From contig JABXHX010000009.1 in NCBI GenBank assembly GCA_013373385.1, forward strand, positions 38,318 to 102,317: a DNA stretch of 64,000 bases. Reading direction: 5' to 3'. The DNA comes from Flavobacteriaceae bacterium. Its GTDB lineage: Bacteria > Bacteroidota > Bacteroidia > Flavobacteriales > Flavobacteriaceae. The notes under the pieces are model-generated. The model was not told where the DNA came from and did no database searches. It worked only from the letters and a program-made list of their open reading frames with translations. Positions 9,003-17,517 of the stretch are shown piece by piece; the stretch's first letter is position 1, and each line of letters starts with the position of its first letter. The position numbers were made by a program, and so were the translations under genes.

Positions 9003-10712
9003 ATGAAAAAAAATTACTTTTTAACTTTATTTTTAAGCCTTTGTTTAGTAGGGTTTTCTTACGGACAAGAAATGTTAGTCAATGGAGGCTTTGAAAATTG
9101 GGATAATGATACCACGCCAACAAGTTGGACAAAAGTAGAAAATATTACAAAAGAAGCTTCAGAGAAGCATAGTGGTAGTTTTTCTGCTAAACATGTTGGG
9201 GGAACGAAAGACATTGGGCAAACAATTACTGGAATTGTGCCAGGAGATAGCTATACGATAACAATTTGGTATAAAGTGATAGGTGGAGATGGTACCGATG
9301 CAAGAATTTGGTCTTATTGGAAGACTTCTTCAGATTCAAACATATCAGATAATGCAGCTGAATTAAGAGGACCAAGTAATGCCTATTTTGATAATAATGG
9401 AGGAGCTTGGTCAAAATACGAAACAACAATTACAGCACCAGCAACTGCTAGTAAATTATATTTTGAATTAAGAACTTATGGTTCAGCTACTGTGTATTGG
9501 GATGACTTATCTGTTTTTCATAACACTCCGTCGTCTGACCCAACATTGGTAGTTACAGCTCCAGCTGATAACACGGTGTTTAACCCAAGCACAACAGAAA
9601 CATCTTTAAAGTTTACAGTTTCTAACTTTACACTTTCTAAAGATAATGGCTCTGGTGCTTCAGATGGTTCTGGTCAAGGTTATATAAAAGCTACTTTAAA
9701 GAAAGATGGTAATCTAATCTCTGAGCCTAAGTTTTTTACAGAGACTCCGAGTCCAATAAGTGTTACAGCAGGAAGTACATATATTGCTACAGCAGAACTG
9801 GTTGATAATAGTGGAAATTCTTTAAATCCAAAAGTAGAAAAAAGCATTACTTTTTCTGTAGCAACTTATACAGAAGTAGCAGACCTTGCTGCACTTAGAG
9901 CTGGTACAGAAGGAATGTATTATAAAGTTACTGGTGGTGTTGCTATTACTTACAATGCAGGTAATTCTAGAAACCAAAGATATATTCAAGATGCAACAGC
10001 CGGTATTCTTATAGATGATAGTGCTGGTACTATTACAACAAACTATAATGTTGGAGATGGATTAGTAAATATTGTTGGTAAATTAAGTTCGTTCGCAGGG
10101 GTATTGCAATTAGTACCAACAGCAGATTACGGTGCAGCTGCAACTACAGGGAATGCGGTTGCTGCGCAAACAGTTACTATTGTAAACTTAAACGCAAACT
10201 TAGATATGTACGAATCTGAGTGGATAAAAATAAACGGAGTTACGTTTGCAGATGCAGATGGCACAAAAGTATTTGAAGCGGGTAAGAATTATAATATTTC
10301 TGATGGAACAAATACATTAGTGTTTAGAACTAACTTTAGCGGAGCAGATTTTATTGGTCAAATCATTCCAACAGGTACAGTTAACATTACAGGTCTTGCT
10401 GCAGAGTTTAATGGAACAGCTCAAATTTTTGCTACTGCAACAGCAAACATAGTGTTAGGAGTAGAAAAGAACAATATTCAAGGTTTTACTGCATATCCAA
10501 ATCCTGTTAGAAATGGTAGGTTAACGGTTTCTACAAACAGTGCCACTAAAAAAGAAGTAACTATCTTTAACGTTTTGGGTAAAAGAGTGTTTACACAAAC
10601 ATTTACAGGAAACAACAAACAACTAGATGTTTCTAGAATAAACCCTGGAATTTATATTATGAAAGTTGTAGAAGACGAAAAAATTGCAACTAAAAAATTA
10701 GTAATCAAATAG
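9003..10712 (+). CDS. Secreted multidomain protein with T9SS type A sorting domain
   Basis: Start set at the ATG at 9003 (MKKNYFLTLFLSLCLVGFS), giving a clean signal peptide and 569 residues. Domains in order: a carbohydrate-binding-like jelly roll (about 25-180, opening LVNGGFENW), an Ig-like segment, an OB-fold-like domain (about 300-480, RYIQDATAGILIDD) of the kind found beside extracellular nucleases/phosphoesterases in Bacteroidota, and a C-terminal T9SS sorting domain (about 495-569, YPNPVRNGRLTV, ending KKLVIK). No nuclease or phosphatase catalytic domain is visible. It is exported by Sec then type IX secretion. The link to the upstream receptor operon is by position only. Confidence 0.85.
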   Translation: MKKNYFLTLFLSLCLVGFSYGQEMLVNGGFENWDNDTTPTSWTKVENITKEASEKHSGSFSAKHVGGTKDIGQTITGIVPGDSYTITIWYKVIGGDGTDARIWSYWKTSSDSNISDNAAELRGPSNAYFDNNGGAWSKYETTITAPATASKLYFELRTYGSATVYWDDLSVFHNTPSSDPTLVVTAPADNTVFNPSTTETSLKFTVSNFTLSKDNGSGASDGSGQGYIKATLKKDGNLISEPKFFTETPSPISVTAGSTYIATAELVDNSGNSLNPKVEKSITFSVATYTEVADLAALRAGTEGMYYKVTGGVAITYNAGNSRNQRYIQDATAGILIDDSAGTITTNYNVGDGLVNIVGKLSSFAGVLQLVPTADYGAAATTGNAVAAQTVTIVNLNANLDMYESEWIKINGVTFADADGTKVFEAGKNYNISDGTNTLVFRTNFSGADFIGQIIPTGTVNITGLAAEFNGTAQIFATATANIVLGVEKNNIQGFTAYPNPVRNGRLTVSTNSATKKEVTIFNVLGKRVFTQTFTGNNKQLDVSRINPGIYIMKVVEDEKIATKKLVIK

Positions 10713-10733
10713 TTTACACAAATAATTCACAAC

Positions 10734-10764
10734 AAAAAAGCCTCGAATTTTTCGAGGCTTTTTT
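10734..10764 (+). terminator. Rho-independent terminator
   Basis: Stem GCCTCGA/TCGAGGC with flanking A and T runs, directly after the T9SS protein gene. Confidence 0.88.
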
Positions 10765-10797
10765 ATTTTTTGTAACTTCACAATAAAGTTTAGCGCT

Positions 10798-11514
10798 ATG
10801 AATTTACACATTAAATTAGAAAATGTTCTTTTTCTAGATATAGAAACAGTTCCTCAAAATAAAAATTGGAAAGAAACTTCTGAGCAAGTTCAAGCCTTGT
10901 TTGCGCAAAAAACAGCCTATCAAAGAAAAGATGAGGTTACAGCTGAAGACTTTTACGAACGCGCCGGAATTTGGGCAGAGTTTGGTAAAATTGTTTGTAT
11001 CTCGGTCGGTTTTTTCACAAACACTACACACAAAAAACAGTTTAGAGTAAAATCTTTTTTTGGAGATGATGAAAAAGAGCTTTTAGTAGGGTTTAAAAAG
11101 CTATTAGATCAACACTTTTATAAAAAAGAAGATCTGTTATGTGCGCATAACGGAAAAGAATTTGACTTTCCGTACATTGCTAGAAGAATGATTATACACC
11201 AAATAGAATTGCCTAAAAAACTGAACTTATTTGGTAAGAAACCTTGGGAAATTTCGCATTTAGATACGATAGAGTTGTGGAAGTTTGGAGATTATAAGCA
11301 TTATTCTTCATTAAAATTGTTAACTATCATTTTAGGAATTCCGTCTCCTAAAGATGATATTGATGGCAGCGAAGTAGCTAGAGTGTATTATCAAGAAAAG
11401 GACATCGATAGAATTGTGGCCTATTGCGAAAAAGACACCATTGCGGTTGCACAAATCATCTTACGATTAAACAATGAGCCTTTACTAGAAGAAAATCAAA
11501 TCATACGAGCGTAG
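10798..11514 (+). CDS. PolB-like DEDDy 3'-5' exonuclease
   Basis: 238 residues of the RNase H-fold exonuclease family related to the proofreading domain of B-family polymerases. The DxE of ExoI is LFLDIETVPQ (Asp14, Glu16). ExoII is HNGKEFDFPYIARRM. ExoIII is AYCEKDTIAV, with the tyrosine four residues before the aspartate (DEDDy type). It stands alone without a polymerase domain. It probably acts on 3' ends in DNA repair; the precise role in Bacteroidota is not established. Confidence 0.9.
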   Translation: MNLHIKLENVLFLDIETVPQNKNWKETSEQVQALFAQKTAYQRKDEVTAEDFYERAGIWAEFGKIVCISVGFFTNTTHKKQFRVKSFFGDDEKELLVGFKKLLDQHFYKKEDLLCAHNGKEFDFPYIARRMIIHQIELPKKLNLFGKKPWEISHLDTIELWKFGDYKHYSSLKLLTIILGIPSPKDDIDGSEVARVYYQEKDIDRIVAYCEKDTIAVAQIILRLNNEPLLEENQIIRA

Positions 11515-11543
11515 TTGTAGCTTTTTAGTTTTATAGAGCTATT

Positions 11544-11570
11544 GTCATTTCGACCTTGTGGAGAAATCTA
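11544..11570 (+). repeat. Dispersed repeat, copy 1 (left arm of GIY-YIG cassette)
   Basis: The sequence starts GTCATTTCGA and ends GAGAAATCTA. The same two ends, reverse-complemented, occur at 11898-11936 on the far side of the GIY-YIG gene. Related copies lie at 61448, 61498 and 63618. Confidence 0.8.
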
Positions 11571-11591
11571 GCCATTTTAAAATTACACTTT

Positions 11592-11900
11592 ATGAAAAAA
11601 ACAATTGGGACACATAACTACTTCGTATATATTATTACAAATAAAAATAGAACAGTTTTATATTTAGGAGTAACAAATAACTTAAAAGAAAGGTTATATT
11701 ATCACTCAACTTCTGAAGTAAATTCAACACATTTTTCTCACAGATATAGATGTAAATATTTAGTTTATTATGAACAGTTTCAGTCTGTAAATATTGCGAT
11801 AAATAGAGAAAAGCAGCTAAAGAAATGGAATAGAAAGAAAAAAGAATTTTTGATTAATTCTAAAAATCCTAATTGGAATTTTTTAAATGATAAAATATAG
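11592..11900 (+). CDS. Single-domain GIY-YIG endonuclease, flanked by inverted repeats
   Basis: ATG at 11592 chosen; the in-frame stretch before it reads through repeat copy 1. The protein is 102 residues and consists almost entirely of a GIY-YIG nuclease domain of the YhbQ/UPF0213 type. Tyr motif 1 is FVYIIT, motif 2 is LYLGVT, the catalytic Arg lies in NLKERLYYH, the metal-binding Glu in NREKQLKKW and the final Asn in NPNWNFL. All key residues are present, so it should be active. The stop codon TAG is the first three bases of the right-hand inverted repeat. Function in this group is unknown; context suggests a mobile or repeat-linked nuclease (inference). Confidence 0.9.
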   Translation: MKKTIGTHNYFVYIITNKNRTVLYLGVTNNLKERLYYHSTSEVNSTHFSHRYRCKYLVYYEQFQSVNIAINREKQLKKWNRKKKEFLINSKNPNWNFLNDKI

Positions 11901-11936
11901 ATTTCTCAGCTTTACTACGTTTCGTTCGAAATGACA
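11898..11936 (-). repeat. Dispersed repeat, copy 2 (right arm of GIY-YIG cassette)
   Basis: Begins TAGATTTCTC and ends TCGAAATGACA, so it is inverted relative to copy 1. Shared outer motif GTCATTTCGA and inner motif GAGAAATCTA; the middle is 12 nt longer than in copy 1. It overlaps the nuclease stop codon. Confidence 0.8.
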
Positions 11937-11999
11937 CTAAATATTTTTGAAGTTATTAATTTAAGTATGGTAATACTACGAAAAATACATTAGAAAACT

Positions 12000-13859
12000 T
12001 TAACCTTCTAACTTCATAGAAAGCTCAAACCAGCGTTCTTCCTTTTGCTCTAAATCATTGATGATTTGCTGTAATTCTAACGACCTTTCTGTAATGTTTT
12101 CAGGAGCAATTTCGTTATTTGCAAATTGGTTTTCAATCACCACTTTCTTCTTTTCTAATTTTGCAATATCGGTTTCTAGTAAGCCAAACTCACGCTTTTC
12201 ATTATAGCTTAACTTTCCTTTTTGAGGTGCTTTTGGTGCGAATTGTTCCTTTTTTTCTTTTGCTTTGGTTTCTTTAGGAGTTGAATCTTCATAGGCTCTA
12301 AAATCTGAATAGTTGCCAGGAAAGTTTTCTACAACACCGTTGCCTCTAAAAACAAAAAGGCTGTCAACAATCTTATCCATAAAATACCTATCATGCGAAA
12401 CAACAATCAAGTTTCCAGGAAAATCAAGCAAAAAGTTTTCTAATACATTTAATGTAACAACGTCCAAATCATTGGTTGGTTCATCTAAGATTAAAAAATT
12501 TGGATTCTGAATTAACACTGCACATAAATACAAACGTTTTTGTTCTCCTCCACTCAACTTTTCTACAAAATCATATTGCTTTTTTCTATTAAACAGAAAA
12601 CGCTCTAATAATTGGGCGGCAGTAATTTTTCTGCCTTTTGTAAGCGGAATAAACTCACCAAACTCTTTAATAACCTCAATAACTTTTTGTCCTTCTTTAA
12701 TTGCAATTCCGCTTTGCGTATAATAGCCAAATTTTACCGTTTCTCCTAAAACAACTTTACCGCCATCAACAGGAATTTTTTGTGTAATAAGGTTTAAAAA
12801 CGATGACTTTCCTGTGCCGTTTTTACCAATAATTCCGATACGCTCACCACGTTTAAACACATAATCAAAACCATCTAAAATGGTTGTTTCTTCAAAAGAC
12901 TTTTTAACTTTGTGCAGCTCTAAAATTTTGCTGCCAAGACGCTCCATATTAATTTCTAATTGCACCTTATAGTCTTGTCTTCTTTTATGTGCTTTTTCTT
13001 TGATTTGGTAAAAATCATCGATTCTAGATTTAGATTTTGTTGTCCTTGCTTTTGGCTGACGACGCATCCATTCTAGCTCGGTATTGTATAAATTTTTTGC
13101 TTTTTCTACCGAAGCTTGTTCAAGAGCAATTCGCTCTTCTTTTTTCTCTAAATAATAAGAATAATTTCCTTTATAACGATATAATTTTCCGTAGTCTAAT
13201 TCTATAATTTCATTACAGACACGTTCTAAAAAATAACGATCATGTGTTACCATAAAAAGCGTCATTTTTTCTTTTTTAAAGTAGGCTTCTAGCCACTCAA
13301 TCATTTCTAAGTCTAAATGGTTGGTGGGTTCGTCTAGAATCAAGACGTCGGGCTTGTTAATTAACAGGGTTGCCAAAGCCAATCGTTTTCGTTGCCCACC
13401 AGAAAGCTCAGCAACTTTTTGTGCTAAATTGTCAAATTTTAATTTAGAGAGAATTTGTTTGTATTGTGTTTCAAAATCCCAAGCATTGTGTTGCTCCATT
13501 TGCTCAAATGCTTTTTGATAGTTTTCTGTATCATTAGGGTTTTTTAAAGCATTGTTATAGTTCTCTATAATTTGTAAAACAACAGTATCTGAAGAAAATA
13601 TAACTTCTTTGATGGTTTGATTTCTGTCTAAAGTATCTGCCTGTGCTAAATAAGAAACTTGAATACCTTTTCGGGTAATTACTTGTCCGGTATCGGGGTT
13701 GTCTAAACCAGCCATGATATTTAAAATGGATGTTTTTCCACTTCCGTTTTTTGCAACAAAAGCTATTTTTTGATCCTTATTAATTCCGAAAGAAATGTCT
13801 TCAAACAAGACTCTTTCTCCATAAGATTTTGAGATGTTTTCTACCGATACGTAATTCAC
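12000..13859 (-). CDS. ABC-F family ATPase (ribosome-associated type)
   Basis: A GTG start at 13859 (VNYVSVENISKSYGER) fits the family; a TTG 33 nt upstream is the only extension. About 619 residues. Two ATP-binding cassettes: Walker A AKNGSGKTS and GKNGTGKSS, signatures LSGGQRKRL and LSGGEQKRL, Walker B/EQ-region LILDEPTNHLDL and LILDEPTNDLD, joined by a charged linker. There is no membrane domain. A C-terminal coiled coil, as in Uup, follows. ABC-F proteins act on the ribosome E site in translation or, for Uup, affect DNA repair and transposon excision. The C-terminal coiled coil favours a Uup-like assignment, with moderate certainty. Confidence 0.9.
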   Translation of the reverse strand: MNYVSVENISKSYGERVLFEDISFGINKDQKIAFVAKNGSGKTSILNIMAGLDNPDTGQVITRKGIQVSYLAQADTLDRNQTIKEVIFSSDTVVLQIIENYNNALKNPNDTENYQKAFEQMEQHNAWDFETQYKQILSKLKFDNLAQKVAELSGGQRKRLALATLLINKPDVLILDEPTNHLDLEMIEWLEAYFKKEKMTLFMVTHDRYFLERVCNEIIELDYGKLYRYKGNYSYYLEKKEERIALEQASVEKAKNLYNTELEWMRRQPKARTTKSKSRIDDFYQIKEKAHKRRQDYKVQLEINMERLGSKILELHKVKKSFEETTILDGFDYVFKRGERIGIIGKNGTGKSSFLNLITQKIPVDGGKVVLGETVKFGYYTQSGIAIKEGQKVIEVIKEFGEFIPLTKGRKITAAQLLERFLFNRKKQYDFVEKLSGGEQKRLYLCAVLIQNPNFLILDEPTNDLDVVTLNVLENFLLDFPGNLIVVSHDRYFMDKIVDSLFVFRGNGVVENFPGNYSDFRAYEDSTPKETKAKEKKEQFAPKAPQKGKLSYNEKREFGLLETDIAKLEKKKVVIENQFANNEIAPENITERSLELQQIINDLEQKEERWFELSMKLEG

Positions 13860-13976
13860 ACGAAAAGTTTTGTACAAAGTACTTAAAAACAAACCAAATT
13901 AAAGTGCTCTTTGTATTTTTTCTCTTGTAAGAATCTTAGAATTAATACTATATTGCATCAAATATTTGAGCAACGG

Positions 13977-14924
13977 ATGATTCAAAAGGTTTTTACAGTG
14001 TTTTTTTTGTGGATGCTGCTGTTTTCAGCAACAAGTATTGCTCAAGATAGTATTCCAATTTCTCCAGATTTAAAAGAAAAAAATGAGCTGAATTTTCAGG
14101 ATTCTTTTTTTAAAGCATTGGCACAAAAAGCCATTTTTAATTATCAAGTTGCTATTGATAATTTAGAGAGATGTAATGAATTACAACCTAAAAATGTATC
14201 GGTTTTATTTGAGTTATCTAAAAATTATCTTTTTTTAAAAAAATACCTAGAGGCAGAAATGTATGCAAAAGAAGCATTACAAATTGAACCAAAAAATTAC
14301 TGGGTGTTACAACATTTATCAGATATCTACATTAAATCTAGAGCAATAAAAAAAGCCATTGAGGTACAAAAACAATTGGTTGTTCAAAACCCAAAAGAAC
14401 GTAGAAAACTAGTGTATTTGTATGCGCAGAACAATCAGTTAGAAATGGCTAAAAAGATACTGTTAGCAATGGAAAAAGAGCATGTTTTAACAGCAGATTT
14501 AAAGCTGTTTAAAAAGCGATTTTTTAAGAAAGAAAACATAAAAAAGAAACCAGAACCAACTGGGTTGAAAGAGCTCATTGACGAATTTGAGGCGAGTAAA
14601 AGTTTTAAGTCCCTTCTTAAAGTATTACATTTGCTGGCAAAAACAAAAGACAAACGTTTATTAGCATATAGCAATAAGGGATTGACTTATTTTCCTGCGC
14701 AACCTGTTTTGTATTTAATGAATGCCAAAGCTCTCAATAATAACAAACAGTATAAAAAAGCGATTGAGCAACTAACCATTGGTATTGATTTTGTAATAGA
14801 TACTCCAAATTTAGAAGCCAATTTTTACGACGAACTTGCTATAAGCTACAAGGCTTTGGGGAATGAAAAAGAAGCAATAAAACACAAAAACAAAGCGTTA
14901 GCTTTACGTAAAACACAAAAATAA
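13977..14924 (+). CDS. Tetratricopeptide repeat protein (exported)
   Basis: ATG at 13977 (MIQKVFTVFFLWMLLFS) gives a signal peptide ending in AQD; 315 residues. At least five TPR-like helical pairs follow (for example VLFELSKNYLFLKKYLEAE and VLQHLSDIYIKSRAIKKAI). First gene of a three-gene operon with a DUF4292 lipoprotein and an EnvC-like protein, with no intergenic space. TPRs mediate protein contacts, so it is probably a periplasmic scaffold for envelope work by the next two genes. No enzymatic domain was seen. Confidence 0.85.
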   Translation: MIQKVFTVFFLWMLLFSATSIAQDSIPISPDLKEKNELNFQDSFFKALAQKAIFNYQVAIDNLERCNELQPKNVSVLFELSKNYLFLKKYLEAEMYAKEALQIEPKNYWVLQHLSDIYIKSRAIKKAIEVQKQLVVQNPKERRKLVYLYAQNNQLEMAKKILLAMEKEHVLTADLKLFKKRFFKKENIKKKPEPTGLKELIDEFEASKSFKSLLKVLHLLAKTKDKRLLAYSNKGLTYFPAQPVLYLMNAKALNNNKQYKKAIEQLTIGIDFVIDTPNLEANFYDELAISYKALGNEKEAIKHKNKALALRKTQK

Positions 14925-15710
14925 ATGAAACTTTTTAGGAGGTTTTTACCACTTCTAGTACTTCTGTTGATCATAGCTTCTTGTAAAACAAAAAGTAGTG
15001 CTATTTCAAATTCAGCCGAAATTAAATCACTCTCTGCAAGAAAGGTTTCAAATAGACATATAGCCAAATCTTTTCAGAAAGAAACCATAGACGCTAGACT
15101 CAAAGTTGTGTATAAAGATAAGAAAACCAACCAAACACTTCATGTTAAGTTGCGTATACAAAAAGATAAAGTGATTTGGCTCAATGTAACATACAAAGGA
15201 ATTATTTTAGTGGCAAGGGCAAAGATTACTCCACAATCGGTAAGCTATTACGAAAAGATTAATAAAACTTATTTTGTGGGTGATTTTAACGTGCTTAGAA
15301 ATTTTTTAGGAGCTGAAGTTAATTTTACACAGTTGCAAAACTTATTATTAGGACAAGCAATTTTTGATTTAAAAGCGCAAAAGTATACTGCAGAAATAAA
15401 TGACAACGCACACTTGTTAACACCGAAACAGCAGCAAACGCTGTTTGATATTTTGTTTTGGATCAACCCTGCTCATTATAAGTTAGATAAACAAGAATTA
15501 AAGAGCCTAGAAAAAAATCAAGTGTTGCAAATAGGATATCAGAATTATGCGTTGATAGAGGGAGAAACATTTCCAAAGCATATAGAAATTAAAGCTATGG
15601 AAAATGATGAGGTAACAAGTATAAATATTAACTATACATCAGTCCTTTTCAATAAAAATATTAGAACTCCGTTTAGAATTCCGAACGGATACAAACAAGT
15701 TGTCTTTTAA
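14925..15710 (+). CDS. DUF4292 family lipoprotein
   Basis: 261 residues. Lipoprotein signal peptide with lipobox IIASC (Cys near residue 20). The rest resembles DUF4292 of Bacteroidota, a LolA/LolB-like beta-sheet family, with strands such as KVIWLNVTYKGIILVARAKI. Its ATG directly abuts the stop of the TPR gene, and its stop overlaps the next ATG (TAATG). A lipid- or lipoprotein-carrier role is possible from the fold resemblance but unproven. Confidence 0.8.
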   Translation: MKLFRRFLPLLVLLLIIASCKTKSSAISNSAEIKSLSARKVSNRHIAKSFQKETIDARLKVVYKDKKTNQTLHVKLRIQKDKVIWLNVTYKGIILVARAKITPQSVSYYEKINKTYFVGDFNVLRNFLGAEVNFTQLQNLLLGQAIFDLKAQKYTAEINDNAHLLTPKQQQTLFDILFWINPAHYKLDKQELKSLEKNQVLQIGYQNYALIEGETFPKHIEIKAMENDEVTSININYTSVLFNKNIRTPFRIPNGYKQVVF

Positions 15711-16924
15711 TGAAATTAGTAAAGCTTTTTTTATTGATTGTTATTATTTCAGTATTTTTTAATATTGAAAATACGCACGCTCAAACCAGAAAGCAACTTG
15801 AGGCGCAGCGAAAAGAATTACAACGAAAAATAGCTGAGGTTAATAAGCTGTTATTTGCTGCTCAAAAAAGTGAAAAAAATGCATTAGAAGCGTTGAAAGA
15901 CATCAACCAAAAAATTGCTGTTCGTACAGCATATATAAACTCTATAAACAAAGAAGCATCAGCATTAACTAGAACAATAAGAAAAAATCAACAGCAAATT
16001 GATAAGCTTACAAAAGAGCTTGCAGTGTTGAAGAAAGATTATGCTGAGATGATTTACAAATCGTATAAAAGCAAATCTAAGCAAGGACAGCTATTGTTTT
16101 TAATGTCGTCACAAAGTTTTCAGCAAGCATACAAACGGTTGCAGTATATGAAACAATATACACAACACAGAAAAAGACAAGGAAAAGAGATTGAAACACA
16201 AAGCTTGGCAATAAAAAAGTTAAATGATTCTCTGCTTTACAAAAAGCAAGTAAAAGACACATTGATTGCAATAGAGAAAACCCAAAAGCAAGAAATAGAA
16301 TCAGACAAAAAGAACAAAGAAAAACTTGTTGCTCAAATTAAAAGAAAAGAGCGAAAATACATAAGAGAAATAAGAACAGCACAAAAAGAAGAGCGAAAAA
16401 TTGCTGCTAAAATAGATAAGATTATTAAAGATGCCATTGCAAAATCTAATGGAGCCAACAATAAAAAATCAACTAGTTTTGCTTTAACACCAGAAGCAAA
16501 AGCATTGGCAAAACGGTTTGAAAGTAATAAAGGGAAATTGCCTTGGCCAGTAAAAAGTGGTTTTGTAGTTAGGCGTTATGGAAAGCAAGCGCATCCTACA
16601 TTAAGAGGTATTACCATTACAAGTACGGGTTTGCATATTGCCACAGAAAAAGGAGCAACTGCAAATAGTGTTTTTAACGGAAAAGTATTGGCGGTACAAT
16701 TACTTACAGGAGGTAAAAAAGCACTGTTAGTTCAGCATGGTAATTATATTTCTACTTATAACAACTTAGAAAGTTTATTGGTAAAAAAAGGAGACAATGT
16801 AGTTACAGGACAGCCTTTAGGAAAAATATTTACCAATAAAGTTACGGGTAAAACTATTTTAATTTTTGTTATCCATAAAGAAATTAATAGGCAAAATCCT
16901 GCCACTTGGTTGTTAAAAAGGTAA
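15710..16924 (+). CDS. EnvC-like murein hydrolase activator (coiled coil plus degenerate M23 domain)
   Basis: 404 residues: signal peptide (to about 24, ending HAQT), long coiled coil (about 25-250, Lys/Glu/Gln-rich) and a C-terminal LytM/M23 domain (about 280-404). The normal zinc ligands of active M23 peptidases are not apparent. Where an active enzyme has HxGxD the sequence is TGLHIATEKGA, and where HxH is expected it reads LIFVIHKEI. It therefore fits EnvC, which activates amidases during septal peptidoglycan splitting rather than cutting itself. Last gene of the TPR-DUF4292-EnvC operon; convergent with the thioesterase gene 1 bp away. Confidence 0.85.
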   Translation: MKLVKLFLLIVIISVFFNIENTHAQTRKQLEAQRKELQRKIAEVNKLLFAAQKSEKNALEALKDINQKIAVRTAYINSINKEASALTRTIRKNQQQIDKLTKELAVLKKDYAEMIYKSYKSKSKQGQLLFLMSSQSFQQAYKRLQYMKQYTQHRKRQGKEIETQSLAIKKLNDSLLYKKQVKDTLIAIEKTQKQEIESDKKNKEKLVAQIKRKERKYIREIRTAQKEERKIAAKIDKIIKDAIAKSNGANNKKSTSFALTPEAKALAKRFESNKGKLPWPVKSGFVVRRYGKQAHPTLRGITITSTGLHIATEKGATANSVFNGKVLAVQLLTGGKKALLVQHGNYISTYNNLESLLVKKGDNVVTGQPLGKIFTNKVTGKTILIFVIHKEINRQNPATWLLKR

Positions 16925-16925
16925 C

Positions 16926-17435
16926 CTACTGAAACAAAGCTTTCAACTCAGTAGCAGCATCAGGGTTCATTTTACCAGATAAAATCAAACTCAATTGTTT
17001 CCTTCTTAAAGCTCCAGCAAAACGCTCTTTTTCTAAATCAGTTTCTGGTTCAATGGGCGGTACTGGCACTGGACTACCAGTCTCATCAACAGCAACAAAG
17101 GTGTAAATACCTTCATTAGCCTTGGTTCTTTCTCCAGATTCTCTGTCTTCAATCCAAACATCAACATACACTTCCATAGAAGATTTAAAAGCTCTAGAAA
17201 CACGAGCCTCAACTGTAACAACACTACCCACAGGAACTGCTTTGGCAAACGAAACATGGTTTACAGAAGCAGTTACTACAATTCTACGAGAGTGCCTTCT
17301 GGCAGCAATACTACAAGCTCTGTCCATTCTTGCAAGCAACTCACCACCAAATAAATTATTTAACGGATTTGTTTCTGCAGGCAACACCATATCGGTTAAA
17401 ATGGTTAATGACTCTTTGGGAGTTTTTGGACTCAT
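16926..17435 (-). CDS. Acyl-CoA thioesterase (hotdog fold)
   Basis: 169 residues with one hotdog domain of the YciA/BACH type. NPLNNLFGGELLARMDRA holds the catalytic Asn/Gly-rich loop and the Asp on the central helix. It hydrolyses acyl-CoA thioesters in the cytoplasm; chain preference cannot be read. A -7 box at 17461-17468 gives it its own promoter. Confidence 0.92.
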   Translation of the reverse strand: MSPKTPKESLTILTDMVLPAETNPLNNLFGGELLARMDRACSIAARRHSRRIVVTASVNHVSFAKAVPVGSVVTVEARVSRAFKSSMEVYVDVWIEDRESGERTKANEGIYTFVAVDETGSPVPVPPIEPETDLEKERFAGALRRKQLSLILSGKMNPDAATELKALFQ

Positions 17436-17460
17436 GAGAAATGATTTTTTAAATTTTATG

Positions 17461-17468
17461 CAAAGATA
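17461..17468 (-). promoter_or_regulatory. Promoter -7 box (TATCTTTG) for thioesterase gene
   Basis: Perfect TAnnTTTG on the minus strand, 25 nt before the ATG at 17435. Confidence 0.7.
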
Positions 17469-17517
17469 TAGAATAACAACGTAATGTTATTGCGAAATAG
17501 TTACAAAAAGCAGTAAT

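Noticed and set aside
17122..17484. 120-residue plus-strand ORF
   Set aside because: Antisense to the thioesterase gene.
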